Source: Rhizobium sp. SL86
GTDB taxonomy: Bacteria > Pseudomonadota > Alphaproteobacteria > Rhizobiales > Rhizobiaceae
DNA length: 64,000 nucleotides
Direction: 5' to 3'
Assembly: GCF_026672545.1 (NCBI RefSeq)
Contig: NZ_JAPPRJ010000002.1
Coordinates: forward strand, 385,001-449,000
A program made the translations under genes and the position numbers. Below, piece after piece: positions 10,835-20,061 of this stretch. Numbering within the stretch: the first letter of the stretch is position 1; every line of letters starts with the position of its first letter. The notes under the pieces are model-generated. The model ran no database searches. It worked only from the letters and a program-made list of their open reading frames with translations, and was not told the DNA's origin.

Positions 10835-13114
10835 TTGATTATCGTTCTGACCTATGGGAAGGTCTTCACGACCTCACTTGTCGAATTAATGTCGGGAATG
10901 TTTCCTGGGGATGTCTTTGACAGCCATACGCTGCAGCCCTTTTTCCCAGAACTCTTACGGGAGTACGAGACCGTAGCACGGGTCGATCTGTCTGGCCTGA
11001 ATAGGGCCACCACCAATCATGCGATATACAAGCGTATGGCAACTGCGGAACGACGAGGAGAGACCATTACCTTCATCAGCGGCGTGCGCGACCCGGTGGC
11101 CCGTAGCCTTTCCGTCGCTATGCAGCTCTACCAAGAGCTGTTCGCCGAAGCTTCCGATTTAGAAAATTCGGAAGAATGCGTAGCGCGTCGCATAGCGCAC
11201 CAGATTTCAAGTTTGTGGCAGAGCGGTTCAGGCGAGTCCGATGCGCGACGGCGCCTGGCCGAAAAGACCATTCGTTCTCCTTTGACCTGGTTTCAGGAAG
11301 AGCTTGTCACCCCTTTCGGCTTTGATGTGTTTAGTCGGGAATTCAACAAAGAAGAGGGATATACGATCTACACGAACGGTCGGATGCGTCTTTTGCTGTT
11401 TCGGGTAGAAAACGGATCGGCGGGCGTTGAACGTGGTCTACGAGAGCTTTTTCCAGAACAGGACTTCCATCTGCCCCATGCCAATTCCGGAGACGAAAAG
11501 CGGACAGGTTTGATTTACCGAGAGTTGCGCAAATGCTTCAAGATGCCACGCGTAGCCTTGGAGGCGCTCTATGACCAACCTGCGATCAAACACTTTTACA
11601 CTGAGGATGAGACCCGTTCGGCGATCGAGCGCTGGGTAGATGACGCCTCGTTCTCGGCTGTTTGTCAGGACTCCCAGGCAGAGCGAGCACCTATGATCAC
11701 GACGCAGTTTATCTCTGCTGAAAACGACAAGGCAACCATCGTAATCCCGCTTTACAACAATGCAGCCTATATCGGCGCGCTACTCGACAGCATCATTACA
11801 CAATGGCGACCTGATCTCGAATTGCTCGTCGTCGACGACGCCTCCATCGAAGCCAGCCTTGACATTGTCCTTCAAAAGCTCGCAGCGAATCCGCATATCC
11901 CTTCAACTATCCTCAGCCATGAGACGAATTGTGTTCATGCGACGCTTGGCGACATTACGAAGCACGCCAAGGGGAGAATCATCATTCAGGCTGACAGCGA
12001 CGACATCATGCTGCCGGGTAGAATTGCGAAAACGCTGGAGGAATTCGACAAAAACCCTCTTTGCCGTCTTGTAACGAGCAATGCGCTGATGATTTCTGAA
12101 TCGGGCCTGCCTCTCGGCTTGCTGGATAGCGACCCGCGCGCCTGCGTGGTTCGGCAGCCCGACGATACAGTCCGCAAATGGGGAGCGCCCTGGATCGGCG
12201 CAACATCAGCATTTCATCGCTCCGTCTTGGAAGCGTTTCCGTCGGTCGATACCGAACTTTTTCCCTATGGCTTTGACATGATTTCACCGCTGAGGGCAAC
12301 ACTGATTGGACACCATCACCACCTTGCTGAACCTCTGGTCGGCTGGCGACAACACCGCAGGAATTCACATCGCCTTGTCGGTACTTTCAGCGATCAGATT
12401 TCCCTTCAGGAGCGCCATCTTTCAATCGAATTGATGGCCCTTGCTCAGCGCATACGGGACGTTGAGTGGGCTCAGCAATCGCGCTATTGCATTGATCCTG
12501 AGTTATCCGATAGTGCGCTGTTGTTATCCCAGGGCCTTTTCTTCCAAACATTTGAACGGTGGTCCCGTCTGCGCAGCAGAATGCTTGCAGCCGCCACGCG
12601 GACCGTACCCAACCCCGATGAAGGAGCGGGCTACAGGCCTCCAATCGGGATACCGGCCATTGCAACGATGCGGCCCGAGCACAGGTATGTCATGGGTCTG
12701 CGGTCGCCGATCTCGAAGGCTTTGTCCATGTGGCCCGGCTTCTATCAACCCGAGGAAAAGCACATATGGACATCGCGGTTCGCCGCATTTGCACTCAGGA
12801 TCCCTTATCCCAATGTCAAGGCCATTGCGCTCACCTTAGGAGGAACGCTGTTGTTCCCGCCACAGACGGTAGAAATATCCGTCAATTTCGGACAGCCAAC
12901 GATCATTGATCTGCCTGCAAATGGAACGAACGTGTTTCAAATTCCACTGGAACGACAACCCCATGTTAAGTTGCCCTGGGGAAACGATATCGTCATCATT
13001 TCAATTTTTGTGCCGAAAGCAGACGCGCCCGTTAATATAAAACCAGATTACCTCGACGCCAGAACTTTGGGCGCGGGGATCTTTGCGCTAGAACTCCTTA
13101 TGGGCGATAGCTAA
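10835..13114 (+). CDS. Three-part protein: capsule-synthesis/sulfotransferase-like + GT2 glycosyltransferase + C-terminal GT-associated module
   Basis: The protein has 759 residues and a TTG start preceded by GCGGAGG at 7 bp. Residues 1-280 resemble putative capsular polysaccharide synthesis proteins (sulfotransferase-like), with FISGVRDPVARSLSVAMQL. Residues about 298-500 are a GT-A glycosyltransferase of family 2: ATIVIPLYNNAAYI, VVDDAS and a DxD-like ADSDD at 386-390. Residues from about 635 (GFYQPEEKHIWTS) to the end (DARTLGAGIFALEL) look like the beta-rich module found at the C-terminus of some bacterial glycosyltransferases. The expected role is transfer of sugar onto a surface polysaccharide. 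It precedes a UDP-sugar enzyme by 55 bp. I know of no named protein with exactly this order. Confidence 0.8.
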   Translation: MIIVLTYGKVFTTSLVELMSGMFPGDVFDSHTLQPFFPELLREYETVARVDLSGLNRATTNHAIYKRMATAERRGETITFISGVRDPVARSLSVAMQLYQELFAEASDLENSEECVARRIAHQISSLWQSGSGESDARRRLAEKTIRSPLTWFQEELVTPFGFDVFSREFNKEEGYTIYTNGRMRLLLFRVENGSAGVERGLRELFPEQDFHLPHANSGDEKRTGLIYRELRKCFKMPRVALEALYDQPAIKHFYTEDETRSAIERWVDDASFSAVCQDSQAERAPMITTQFISAENDKATIVIPLYNNAAYIGALLDSIITQWRPDLELLVVDDASIEASLDIVLQKLAANPHIPSTILSHETNCVHATLGDITKHAKGRIIIQADSDDIMLPGRIAKTLEEFDKNPLCRLVTSNALMISESGLPLGLLDSDPRACVVRQPDDTVRKWGAPWIGATSAFHRSVLEAFPSVDTELFPYGFDMISPLRATLIGHHHHLAEPLVGWRQHRRNSHRLVGTFSDQISLQERHLSIELMALAQRIRDVEWAQQSRYCIDPELSDSALLLSQGLFFQTFERWSRLRSRMLAAATRTVPNPDEGAGYRPPIGIPAIATMRPEHRYVMGLRSPISKALSMWPGFYQPEEKHIWTSRFAAFALRIPYPNVKAIALTLGGTLLFPPQTVEISVNFGQPTIIDLPANGTNVFQIPLERQPHVKLPWGNDIVIISIFVPKADAPVNIKPDYLDARTLGAGIFALELLMGDS

Positions 13115-13169
13115 GTTGGCGGATTCCATCGCGATGTTGTCAATTCGAACCCGGAGAGATGGTTCAGCA

Positions 13170-14102
13170 ATGAAAGTTCTCGTTACAGGCGGGGCAGGTT
13201 TTATCGGATCTCATTTGTGCCGTCACTTGCTTCAAAAAGGATACAGCGTCACATGCTTAGATAATCTGAATACAGGATTTAAGCAAAACATTGATTTTTT
13301 TCATTCATATCCAGAATTTTCATTCATAGAAGCCGACGTTAGAGATGAAATTAATATAGATGTGGACGTTGTATTCAATCTTGCTTGTCCTGCCAGCCCG
13401 TCTGCATACCAAAAAGATCCCATTGGTACTTTGATGACCAACGTTGTCGGGACGTTCAATGTTTTGAATCTCGCAATGCGGTGTGGTGCAACCGTTATCC
13501 AGGCCTCTACGTCTGAGGTGTACGGTGATCCAGACGTCCACCCACAGTCGGAAAAATATTGGGGCAACGTCAATCCCATCGGCCTGAGATCCTGTTACGA
13601 CGAAGGTAAACGGGCGGCCGAAACGCTTTGTTTTGACTTTATGAGAACAAAAAATCTATCTGTGAAAGTAGCGCGCATATTTAATACCTATGGCCCAGGA
13701 ATGGATGTGGATGATGGCAGAGTGATATCGAATTTTATTGTTCAAGCGCTGCGTGGCGATCCAATCTTAGTTTTTGGCGACGGAACGCAAACTCGTTCAT
13801 TCTGTTATGTTGATGATCTGGTTAAGGGTATAATTTTGCTTTCGGAAAGCGACACCGCCATCAGCGGTCCAATTAATATTGGGAATCCGACCGAAACTTC
13901 CATTATCGAACTTGCCCATATTGTAAAGAAACTGACGAAGTCATCCTCATCTATCGAGTATCGATATCTGCCTGAAGACGACCCGAAAAAGCGAAAGCCT
14001 GATATTTCGCAGGCCATCGATCTTCTCTTGTGGCAGCCTGAAATATCTTTGGATGACGGTATAGCGTCAGCAATTGATCACTTTAGAAAGATAATTAAAT
14101 AG
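13170..14102 (+). CDS. NAD-dependent UDP-glucuronate decarboxylase-like epimerase/dehydratase
   Basis: This 310-residue extended short-chain dehydrogenase should convert UDP-glucuronate to UDP-xylose. The Rossmann motif VTGGAGFIGSHLC starts at residue 4. The block NLACPASPSAYQKDPIGT and the block STSEVYGDPDVHPQ, followed by NPIGLRSCYDEGKR (Tyr143, Lys147), are characteristic of the UXS subfamily. The ATG at 13170 has a GGAGAG site and begins directly at the nucleotide-binding fold; an upstream TTG is unlikely. The gene is clearly more AT-rich than the later hpa and cox genes, which suggests separate origin. The enzyme likely feeds the neighbouring glycosyltransferase. Confidence 0.85.
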   Translation: MKVLVTGGAGFIGSHLCRHLLQKGYSVTCLDNLNTGFKQNIDFFHSYPEFSFIEADVRDEINIDVDVVFNLACPASPSAYQKDPIGTLMTNVVGTFNVLNLAMRCGATVIQASTSEVYGDPDVHPQSEKYWGNVNPIGLRSCYDEGKRAAETLCFDFMRTKNLSVKVARIFNTYGPGMDVDDGRVISNFIVQALRGDPILVFGDGTQTRSFCYVDDLVKGIILLSESDTAISGPINIGNPTETSIIELAHIVKKLTKSSSSIEYRYLPEDDPKKRKPDISQAIDLLLWQPEISLDDGIASAIDHFRKIIK

Positions 14103-14117
14103 CAAATATACATAATT

Positions 14118-15407
14118 GGACACCTCGATTTCCCCCGTCTCTGGCACTGACGGGGAAGGCCTGAGGTCCGCCGTCGCGTTTGGCGGCGATTTTTGAACTG
14201 TTGATTGCGACATTGCCGCCCCGTGCGGGGCGACCGTCGTCATGCGACGGAACGCTTTCCTTCGTGGAAGACGTATCGGAGCATGTTGTAGGCGATGTTG
14301 GCCATGCCGATCTTCACCTTGGCCCTTCCAATCCCGATCGTCCTGATGAGGAGCTTCATCTTGTCCTTCTGCCTTGCAAAGACATGCTCGACAGTGGCCC
14401 TGATCTTGGATTGTCGCCCGTTGGCCCTCGACATCGTCTCCGGCATTGGCTTGCCCTTCGGCTTTCGCTGGTGGATATCCGACTTCAGGCCATTGTCCTT
14501 CAGCCATTCCTCGTTGGTCTTGGATCGGTAGGCGCTGTCAGCCCAGACCGTTGAGGCGGTGTTGTCCTTGGTCACGACGTTTCTGAGCTGAGCGCCGTCA
14601 TGGGCGCTCGCACTGGTCACCGTCCATCCCCGGATGAAGCCATGTGCCCGGTCGATGCCCGCGTGATTTTTGTAACCGAACATCGGAATGGCGATGTCAT
14701 GGGTCTTCGTTGGTGCTGATGTCGGCGTGTCCGTCGGCTGCTTCGCCTTGGAATACTTCACCGTCCAACGCGCATCCCGATCCTTCTGGGCAAGCTTGGC
14801 GGGCTTCTCCTTCCAGTCCTGCGGTATCTCACCGGCTTTGATCGCTTCCTTCTCTTCCTGGCTGTTGTGCTGCCTCGGAGCCTGGATGATTGTCGCATCG
14901 ACGATCTGCCCACCCTTGGCCAGATACCCGGACCGCGAGAGATGTTTGTCGAAGCGGGCGAACAGATTGTCGATGGCACCGGCCCGCACCAGGCTTTCGC
15001 GGAATAGCCAGATCGTCTTGGCATCCGGCACCTTGTCGGAAAGGCGCAAGCCCAAAAACCGCATAAACGAAAGCCGGTCCTGGATGACGAACTCGGCCTG
15101 GTCGTCGGAGAGATTATAGAGTGCCTGGAGCACCAGGATCTTGAACATCAGCACCGCCGGAAACGGCGGACGTTCGCCCTTCGATCCATCTGCTCGCTTC
15201 AGCGCCTTCGCCAGCGGCTTCTCGAACACAGGCCACGGGATGATGCTGTTCAGCTGCTCGAGCGGATCGCCCACGGCGCTCAGCCGTTCATAACGCTCGT
15301 CCAGATCAAAGAAACCAGGCTGTCCACGCATCTTCCGCTCCCGCCAAATCACGCATGTCGGAGTGAATCACGATTTGCCGAAAATCGGGAGGTTTTTCGA
15401 GGTCTTC
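14118..15407. mobile_element. IS5-family insertion sequence
   Basis: The element is about 1.29 kb with one transposase. Imperfect ends share ACCTCGA: the left reads GGACACCTCGA from 14118, and the right, read inward, GAAGACCTCGA from 15407. I could not define a target duplication with confidence. The right end abuts the tail of a different transposase gene at 15408, so this copy probably landed in an older IS. The boundaries are accurate to a few bases at best. Confidence 0.75.
14240..15331 (-). CDS. IS5-family transposase
   Basis: This DDE transposase of 363 residues has the N-terminal DUF772-type region (PFPAVLMFKILVLQALYNLSDDQAEF) and catalytic segments IVDATIIQAPRQ, VWADSAYRSKTNEEW and ATVEHVFARQKDKMKL. 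The final part (KIGMANIAYNMLRYV) is typical of the group. The ATG at 15331 (MRGQPGFF) follows GGGAGCGGAAG; a GTG seven codons earlier is the alternative. No interruption is seen, so the copy may be functional. Confidence 0.93.
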   Translation of the reverse strand: MRGQPGFFDLDERYERLSAVGDPLEQLNSIIPWPVFEKPLAKALKRADGSKGERPPFPAVLMFKILVLQALYNLSDDQAEFVIQDRLSFMRFLGLRLSDKVPDAKTIWLFRESLVRAGAIDNLFARFDKHLSRSGYLAKGGQIVDATIIQAPRQHNSQEEKEAIKAGEIPQDWKEKPAKLAQKDRDARWTVKYSKAKQPTDTPTSAPTKTHDIAIPMFGYKNHAGIDRAHGFIRGWTVTSASAHDGAQLRNVVTKDNTASTVWADSAYRSKTNEEWLKDNGLKSDIHQRKPKGKPMPETMSRANGRQSKIRATVEHVFARQKDKMKLLIRTIGIGRAKVKIGMANIAYNMLRYVFHEGKRSVA

Positions 15408-15520
15408 AACTTCTTCTGCAAACTCAAAGAGTTCAAGCGCATCGCTATGAGAGCCTGCAAACGGACCAGAACTTTCTGGTCATGATCTATCTCGCAGCGG
15501 CCGTCATCAACTCACGATGA
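15408..15520 (+). pseudogene. C-terminal remnant of another IS5-type transposase
   Basis: The translation begins NFFCKLKEFKRIAMRACK and, after a one-base shift, continues DQNFLVMIYLAAAVINSR before a stop. This is the usual C-terminus of IS427/IS1031-type transposases. The rest of the gene is absent; the intact IS5-family element occupies the adjacent position. The frameshift and the truncation both indicate a dead copy. Confidence 0.65.
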
Positions 15521-15609
15521 ATCCCCACAGACCCTAGATTGCCGAGACCCGACCGTGTATTTCGTGATCTGGCAGGCGAGCCACGCGTTGCGAGCAAAAG
15601 AGTTGCCAG

Positions 15610-18555
15610 ATGAATATACGGCCAGACCTCACTGAAGTGTTCGATCTCTTCGATGACTGCGTAATCATTTGCGATCTTGAAGGACGCGTCACAGCTTGGA
15701 ACCGGGCGGCCGCAGAGGTGTACGGCATCAAGCCTGACGTTGCCATCGGCATGTCCATGGATGAACTGTTCGAGCCGCAAGGCGGACGCGTCGAACCCGG
15801 TGCAGAGTGGAGCGGTCGCTTGAACCGAGTGGTCAGGGGGAGCGTGGGCACTGTTGACATAACCGTCACATCCAAAGTCTTGCGCGATGCAGAGGGTAAA
15901 CCCTTTGCCACTGTGGAAATGTCGAGGCCCGTTCCGAGGACAACGGAACCCGATCAGTCCAGCGAGGCTGGGCGTCTGCTGGCTGCCGCAGGTCTGGCGG
16001 TGCTCAGGCTCGATGCCACCGAGGCCCTTGAGATGCTCGCCGGACTTCGTGACCAGGTCCACGATGTTCGGAAACACTTGCTTGAGAAGCCCGATCTGGT
16101 TCGCCAGATGATGCTTTCCACGACTGTCGAGAAAACGTCGGGTGGCGCAACAGATACCTCATCTCATGTGCTTTCCGAATTCAACCCTGGCACGCTGTGC
16201 TGCCTGTGGCCGGAGCAGAGCAGTCACCTGTTCATCGATGCCATCGTTGCGGTGCTGCTTGATCACGTTCCAGCGAATGTCTCGGGCAAGTTGCTGCGCC
16301 GGGACGGCTCGACGTTCGACGCGGAGATGACCGTTTTAAGAGGATCATCGGTGAGTACCGATGGACGCATGCTGCTTGCCATAAAAGATGTCTCCGCGGC
16401 GCGGGAGGCCTATGAGGCACTTGAAGCGAGCGAACTGCGATACAGGCACCTTTTCGAATATATGCCAATCGCACTTACACAGGTCGATGCCAGGGGGCTT
16501 GTCGACATGTTTGCAGAGCTTCGCCGCCAAGGGGTGGAGGATCTGTCGACCTACATTGATGAATATCCCGAGTTTCTGGATAGAGCGATGGAAGTCATGC
16601 TGATCGAGCAGGTTAACCAGACCAATATCGATCTTTTCGGTGCCAGATCCGGTGAGGAGATGCGTGGGCCGATCACCCATTACTTCCGGGATACCGGACG
16701 GCAGACACTCAGGAAATCGCTTGAAGCGCGCTACAGGGGCCAGGATTTCTTCCAGCAAGAGGCGCAGTTGCGACGGTTGGATGATAGCGTTGTCGATGTT
16801 TTGTATGCCGCGTCCCGACACAGTAGTCTGCCGAACAAGAGCCTCGTCGCATTCATGGATATCTCCGACCGAAAGCGAGCGGAGCAGGCCTTTAGACGGA
16901 GCGAAAGACGTTATCAGGATCTTTTTCAGGCCATGACGGTTTCCTTCTGGGAACTGGATCTGACGGCCATTCATGCTGAGTTCGAAACAGCCGATGTCAG
17001 TCGACGCACGAATCCCGCTGAGTTTTTGAATGCCGAGCCCGATCATGTGGAGAAGATCCTCGCGTCCATACGCATCGTGGACGTCAATGATCAGACGCTC
17101 TCGCTTTTCAAAGGAAGCCAGAAATCGGATCTTTTGAGAACGCTTGACTGTTTCTGGGCACCGGATCGAGCCAGGGATGGAGCCTGCGCTGTTCTATCGG
17201 TGCTCAACAATGCTGAGAGCATCACGATCGAAACTCGACTGCGGCGTCTGGACGGGGAGCAGTTCGATGCACAGTTCACTCTTTGGTTTTCGACCGATGA
17301 CCGGTGCCGGGGGCTTGCCGCGGTCACCGACATCAGCGAGCGCGTGAACGCCTTCAAGGAACTTGAACAAAGCGAGCAACGCTTTCGCGACCTTTTCCAG
17401 CATCTGCCTGTCCCGGTTATGCAGGTCAATTCTACCGGCCTTCTGGACCTCATTGAGAAGCTGAGAGGGGAGGGGGTTGATGACCTGGAAGCCTATATGC
17501 TCGAAAACCCGGAGTTCATCTGGGCCGCGATGGAGGGCACGGTCATAGAGCAGGCCAACGACGCCGCACTGAAGGTGCTGGGCACGCCAGATTTCGGCGA
17601 TTTGCGGGGGCCCATCACCCCGTTGTGGCGCAATCATCCGGAAGTGTATGCGCGCCTCCTGCGTGATCGATATTTCGAATTTACGACGTTCGAAGAGGAG
17701 GTGATGCTGACGACCTTCGATGGACGCACCCGAGAGGGAATACTGACGGTGACCTTCCCTCCTGCCTTGACCAGACATGGCGTCACAATCAACGTGTTCG
17801 TCGATACGACCGAGAAGAAGAACGCGGAGCGTCGGTTGCGGCAAATCGAGGCTGAATATGCGCATGCCGCGCGGATTTCCATGCTCGGCGAATTGACGGC
17901 GTCGATAGCGCATGAAGTCAATCAGCCTCTTGCAGCGATCACGACCTATGGCGAAGCAGGCCTGCGTTGGCTGAGCCGCCCAAATCCAGAACTTCCCGAA
18001 ATTCGCGATGTCATGACACGCATTGTGGCGGATGCACAACGTGCCGCCGGCGTCATTGCCCGTGTTCGCAACATGGCTTCACATCGCAAACAAGACGAAG
18101 AAATTGTTTCCCTGACCGAATTGGTCGCGGACGCCCTGCAGTTCCTTGGCCATGAGTTCCGGCAGCACAACGTCAATCTCACGCATCTTCTTCCTGCCGC
18201 CTTGACGCAGGTAAGTGTCGATCGCATTCAGCTTCAGCAGGTTGTCGTCAACCTGGTCGTCAACGCGGTACAGGCGATTACGACATCAACGCCCAAAAGG
18301 CGCGAAGTCTTGGTCAAGACGGTCGATGAGGGGGAGCAGGTTCGATGTACAGTTGAAGATTCTGGACCCGGAATACCGCAGGAGGCGCTTTCTCGCGTCT
18401 TCCAGAGCTTCTTCACGACCAAAACCGGCGGCATGGGCATGGGTCTTCCCATTTCCCGTTCCATTGTTGAGGCTCATGGTGGACGCATCTATGCCGACAA
18501 TGAAAGTTCTTGTGGCGGCGCCCGCGTTTCCTTCGTCCTGCCCAAGGCGCAATAA
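15610..18555 (+). CDS. Multi-PAS sensor histidine kinase (FixL/NodV-type)
   Basis: This 981-residue kinase has about four PAS-type sensory units before a classical transmitter: around 5-115, 270-430, 440-560 and 570-740. HisKA contains the phospho-acceptor His768 in SIAHEVNQPLAAI, and HATPase_c shows VVNLVVNAVQAI, DSGPGIP and MGMGLPIS. No membrane segments are seen, so it should be cytoplasmic. Units two and four are related to each other and contain an unusual helical insert (GVEDLSTYIDEYPEFL / GVDDLEAYMLENPEFI). The matching regulator is probably the FixJ-type protein at 26194. A short ATG start lies 92 bp downstream of an IS remnant, so the native promoter may have been altered. Confidence 0.9.
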   Translation: MNIRPDLTEVFDLFDDCVIICDLEGRVTAWNRAAAEVYGIKPDVAIGMSMDELFEPQGGRVEPGAEWSGRLNRVVRGSVGTVDITVTSKVLRDAEGKPFATVEMSRPVPRTTEPDQSSEAGRLLAAAGLAVLRLDATEALEMLAGLRDQVHDVRKHLLEKPDLVRQMMLSTTVEKTSGGATDTSSHVLSEFNPGTLCCLWPEQSSHLFIDAIVAVLLDHVPANVSGKLLRRDGSTFDAEMTVLRGSSVSTDGRMLLAIKDVSAAREAYEALEASELRYRHLFEYMPIALTQVDARGLVDMFAELRRQGVEDLSTYIDEYPEFLDRAMEVMLIEQVNQTNIDLFGARSGEEMRGPITHYFRDTGRQTLRKSLEARYRGQDFFQQEAQLRRLDDSVVDVLYAASRHSSLPNKSLVAFMDISDRKRAEQAFRRSERRYQDLFQAMTVSFWELDLTAIHAEFETADVSRRTNPAEFLNAEPDHVEKILASIRIVDVNDQTLSLFKGSQKSDLLRTLDCFWAPDRARDGACAVLSVLNNAESITIETRLRRLDGEQFDAQFTLWFSTDDRCRGLAAVTDISERVNAFKELEQSEQRFRDLFQHLPVPVMQVNSTGLLDLIEKLRGEGVDDLEAYMLENPEFIWAAMEGTVIEQANDAALKVLGTPDFGDLRGPITPLWRNHPEVYARLLRDRYFEFTTFEEEVMLTTFDGRTREGILTVTFPPALTRHGVTINVFVDTTEKKNAERRLRQIEAEYAHAARISMLGELTASIAHEVNQPLAAITTYGEAGLRWLSRPNPELPEIRDVMTRIVADAQRAAGVIARVRNMASHRKQDEEIVSLTELVADALQFLGHEFRQHNVNLTHLLPAALTQVSVDRIQLQQVVVNLVVNAVQAITTSTPKRREVLVKTVDEGEQVRCTVEDSGPGIPQEALSRVFQSFFTTKTGGMGMGLPISRSIVEAHGGRIYADNESSCGGARVSFVLPKAQ

Positions 18556-18931
18556 GGTGTTGACCGCGCACAGCCCTCAAGAATCTTATTTATTCAGGGG
18601 CTGAGACCCGCGGGTCACTTTTGGGCGGTTCGCCTTCGCGAACCATTAAACTTCCGTCCAGGCTCCGTCGTCCCGTCGCAGGGCAACGTGCCATCTCCGT
18701 GGCACAGGGCATCTGATTCTCCTTGTTCCATAGGCACGACGACGAACAGCGTGCACTGCTGGAGCTGATAGCGAAACACTTTACCCGTGCGTGCGGCAGG
18801 TGATCGTCCAGACGGGCATTGATTTCAATCGCAACGTAAATGCTGCATTGTGACGGTGAAATGCAATGCGGCGTCTTCACGATCAACGTTGGCTTGGCAC
18901 TCTGCCACGCACAAAAGTGAAGGATGTTCGA
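18556..18931. other. Intergenic region without a gene
   Basis: I see no credible coding frame here. The first part holds the 12-bp palindrome GACCCGCGGGTC (18605-18616) and a hairpin at 18627-18644. The rest is ordinary sequence leading to the cupin gene. Confidence 0.5.
18627..18644 (+). terminator. Hairpin downstream of the PAS kinase
   Basis: The sequence GGTTCGC-CTTC-GCGAACC forms a perfect 7-bp stem with a four-base loop, 71 bp after the kinase stop. It is followed by an attaaac stretch rather than a clear T run, so intrinsic termination is possible but unproven. Confidence 0.4.
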
Positions 18932-19432
18932 ATGGATAACATTGCCAATGAAACGCCGGAGACTTTCGGCGATATCGGTGAATGGTGGGAGGTGACTCCC
19001 GGCGAGAGGTTCACAATCCGCACCTCCGTCAAGGAGACCGCGGGCCTTTATACGATGATCGAAGTGACGGCCGAGTCACGCAACGGTGTGCCTGTTCATA
19101 CACATGCCAACGAAGAGGAACATTTCGTTATCCTCGAGGGGCGCGTTCATCTCACCAATGGTGACCGGAGCATGACCCTTTCGGCGGGGGATTCGGCGAC
19201 GGTCAAAAGGGGAACTCCGCATGCATGGTGCAATCTGTCCGACAGCCCTGTTCGGATGCTCATCATTTTCTCTCCTGGCGACATGGAAGAAGCGTTCAGG
19301 CTCATAGGCTCGATGGACGGAGGGGACCTGGCAAATATCGCTGAGTTGGCGAAAAATGGCGGGTCTACAATCGTCGGGCCTCCGCCTTTTGAGAACATCT
19401 ACTCCGTGATGTCGCCTCGGCCCGCGAGATAA
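18932..19432 (+). CDS. Cupin-domain protein
   Basis: This 166-residue protein has one small beta-barrel cupin. Motif 1 is PVHTHANEEEHFVILEG (two His and Glu plus a His as metal ligands) and motif 2 follows around GDSATVKRGTPHAWCNLS. The ATG at 18932 has GAAGGA upstream and starts just before the conserved part. The metal-binding set seems complete. The function in this subgroup is not known; a small-molecule sensor or dioxygenase-like role is possible. It stands alone between the kinase and the PAP2 gene. Confidence 0.75.
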   Translation: MDNIANETPETFGDIGEWWEVTPGERFTIRTSVKETAGLYTMIEVTAESRNGVPVHTHANEEEHFVILEGRVHLTNGDRSMTLSAGDSATVKRGTPHAWCNLSDSPVRMLIIFSPGDMEEAFRLIGSMDGGDLANIAELAKNGGSTIVGPPPFENIYSVMSPRPAR

Positions 19433-20061
19433 CAGCTCAAGTTTTGTTGAATTGGGAGATCGGCCCGAAAATCGTGCGCCGACCGGGAAGCTTCGACGTT
19501 TCCATTCCCCACATCTGGCCCTTGGAAGTCGTCTTGCAAGGGCCAGTCGCTGTCATCGATCTGCATTCATTCGCCACGCAAGCGGTCCTCTTGCCCGGAC
19601 GCTCATGCCTTGGTGGTCAGGCACGGATAAACAGTCGAGCATCTGGGGCGCGGCGTCATCAACCATTTGGATCAACCAACACGACAAATGGCCAGCAAAA
19701 GCTGCCGGATCCCTATGGGGCCTATATGGCTGCGTTCAAGGTTGCCGTGGTCTCACCGGTTCATTCTGCTGATCATGTCGTTTGCATGGACTGCATCGCC
19801 GACTGACCCGAAAGCGTTAAAGAGCTTCCAAGTAAGAACGTGATCCGCAGATGAGCGTCGACGCCCGGATGATTTCGCTCCGCTGGGCAGTTGCGATGCT
19901 TGCAATGCAAACTCTTGTGACGTGCATTGCAAGCGTAATGGTGTCTCCGACCATTGTAACACAACAGACATGTGAGGGGAGCATTGCCCGTGGGGCGTCT
20001 CGTAACCGGGGACTTCTCGGAATGAACGCTGCGTGCCTTTTCAATCCAATGGGGCGTTTCA
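19433..20061. other. Intergenic region without a recognised gene
   Basis: Several open frames cross this 629-bp stretch, but none has a convincing composition or start. The only structure I see is the inverted repeat at 19899-19933. Confidence 0.45.
19899..19933. repeat. Inverted repeat with 11-bp arms
   Basis: CTTGCAATGCA at 19899-19909 and TGCATTGCAAG at 19923-19933 are exact reverse complements separated by 13 bp. It lies 128 bp upstream of the PAP2 gene. There is no T run beside it, so it could be an operator or a transcript hairpin. Confidence 0.5.

Noticed and set aside
18590..18886. 98-codon minus-strand frame after the kinase gene
   Set aside because: Cys/Ser-rich, no motif, covers a hairpin; probably non-coding.
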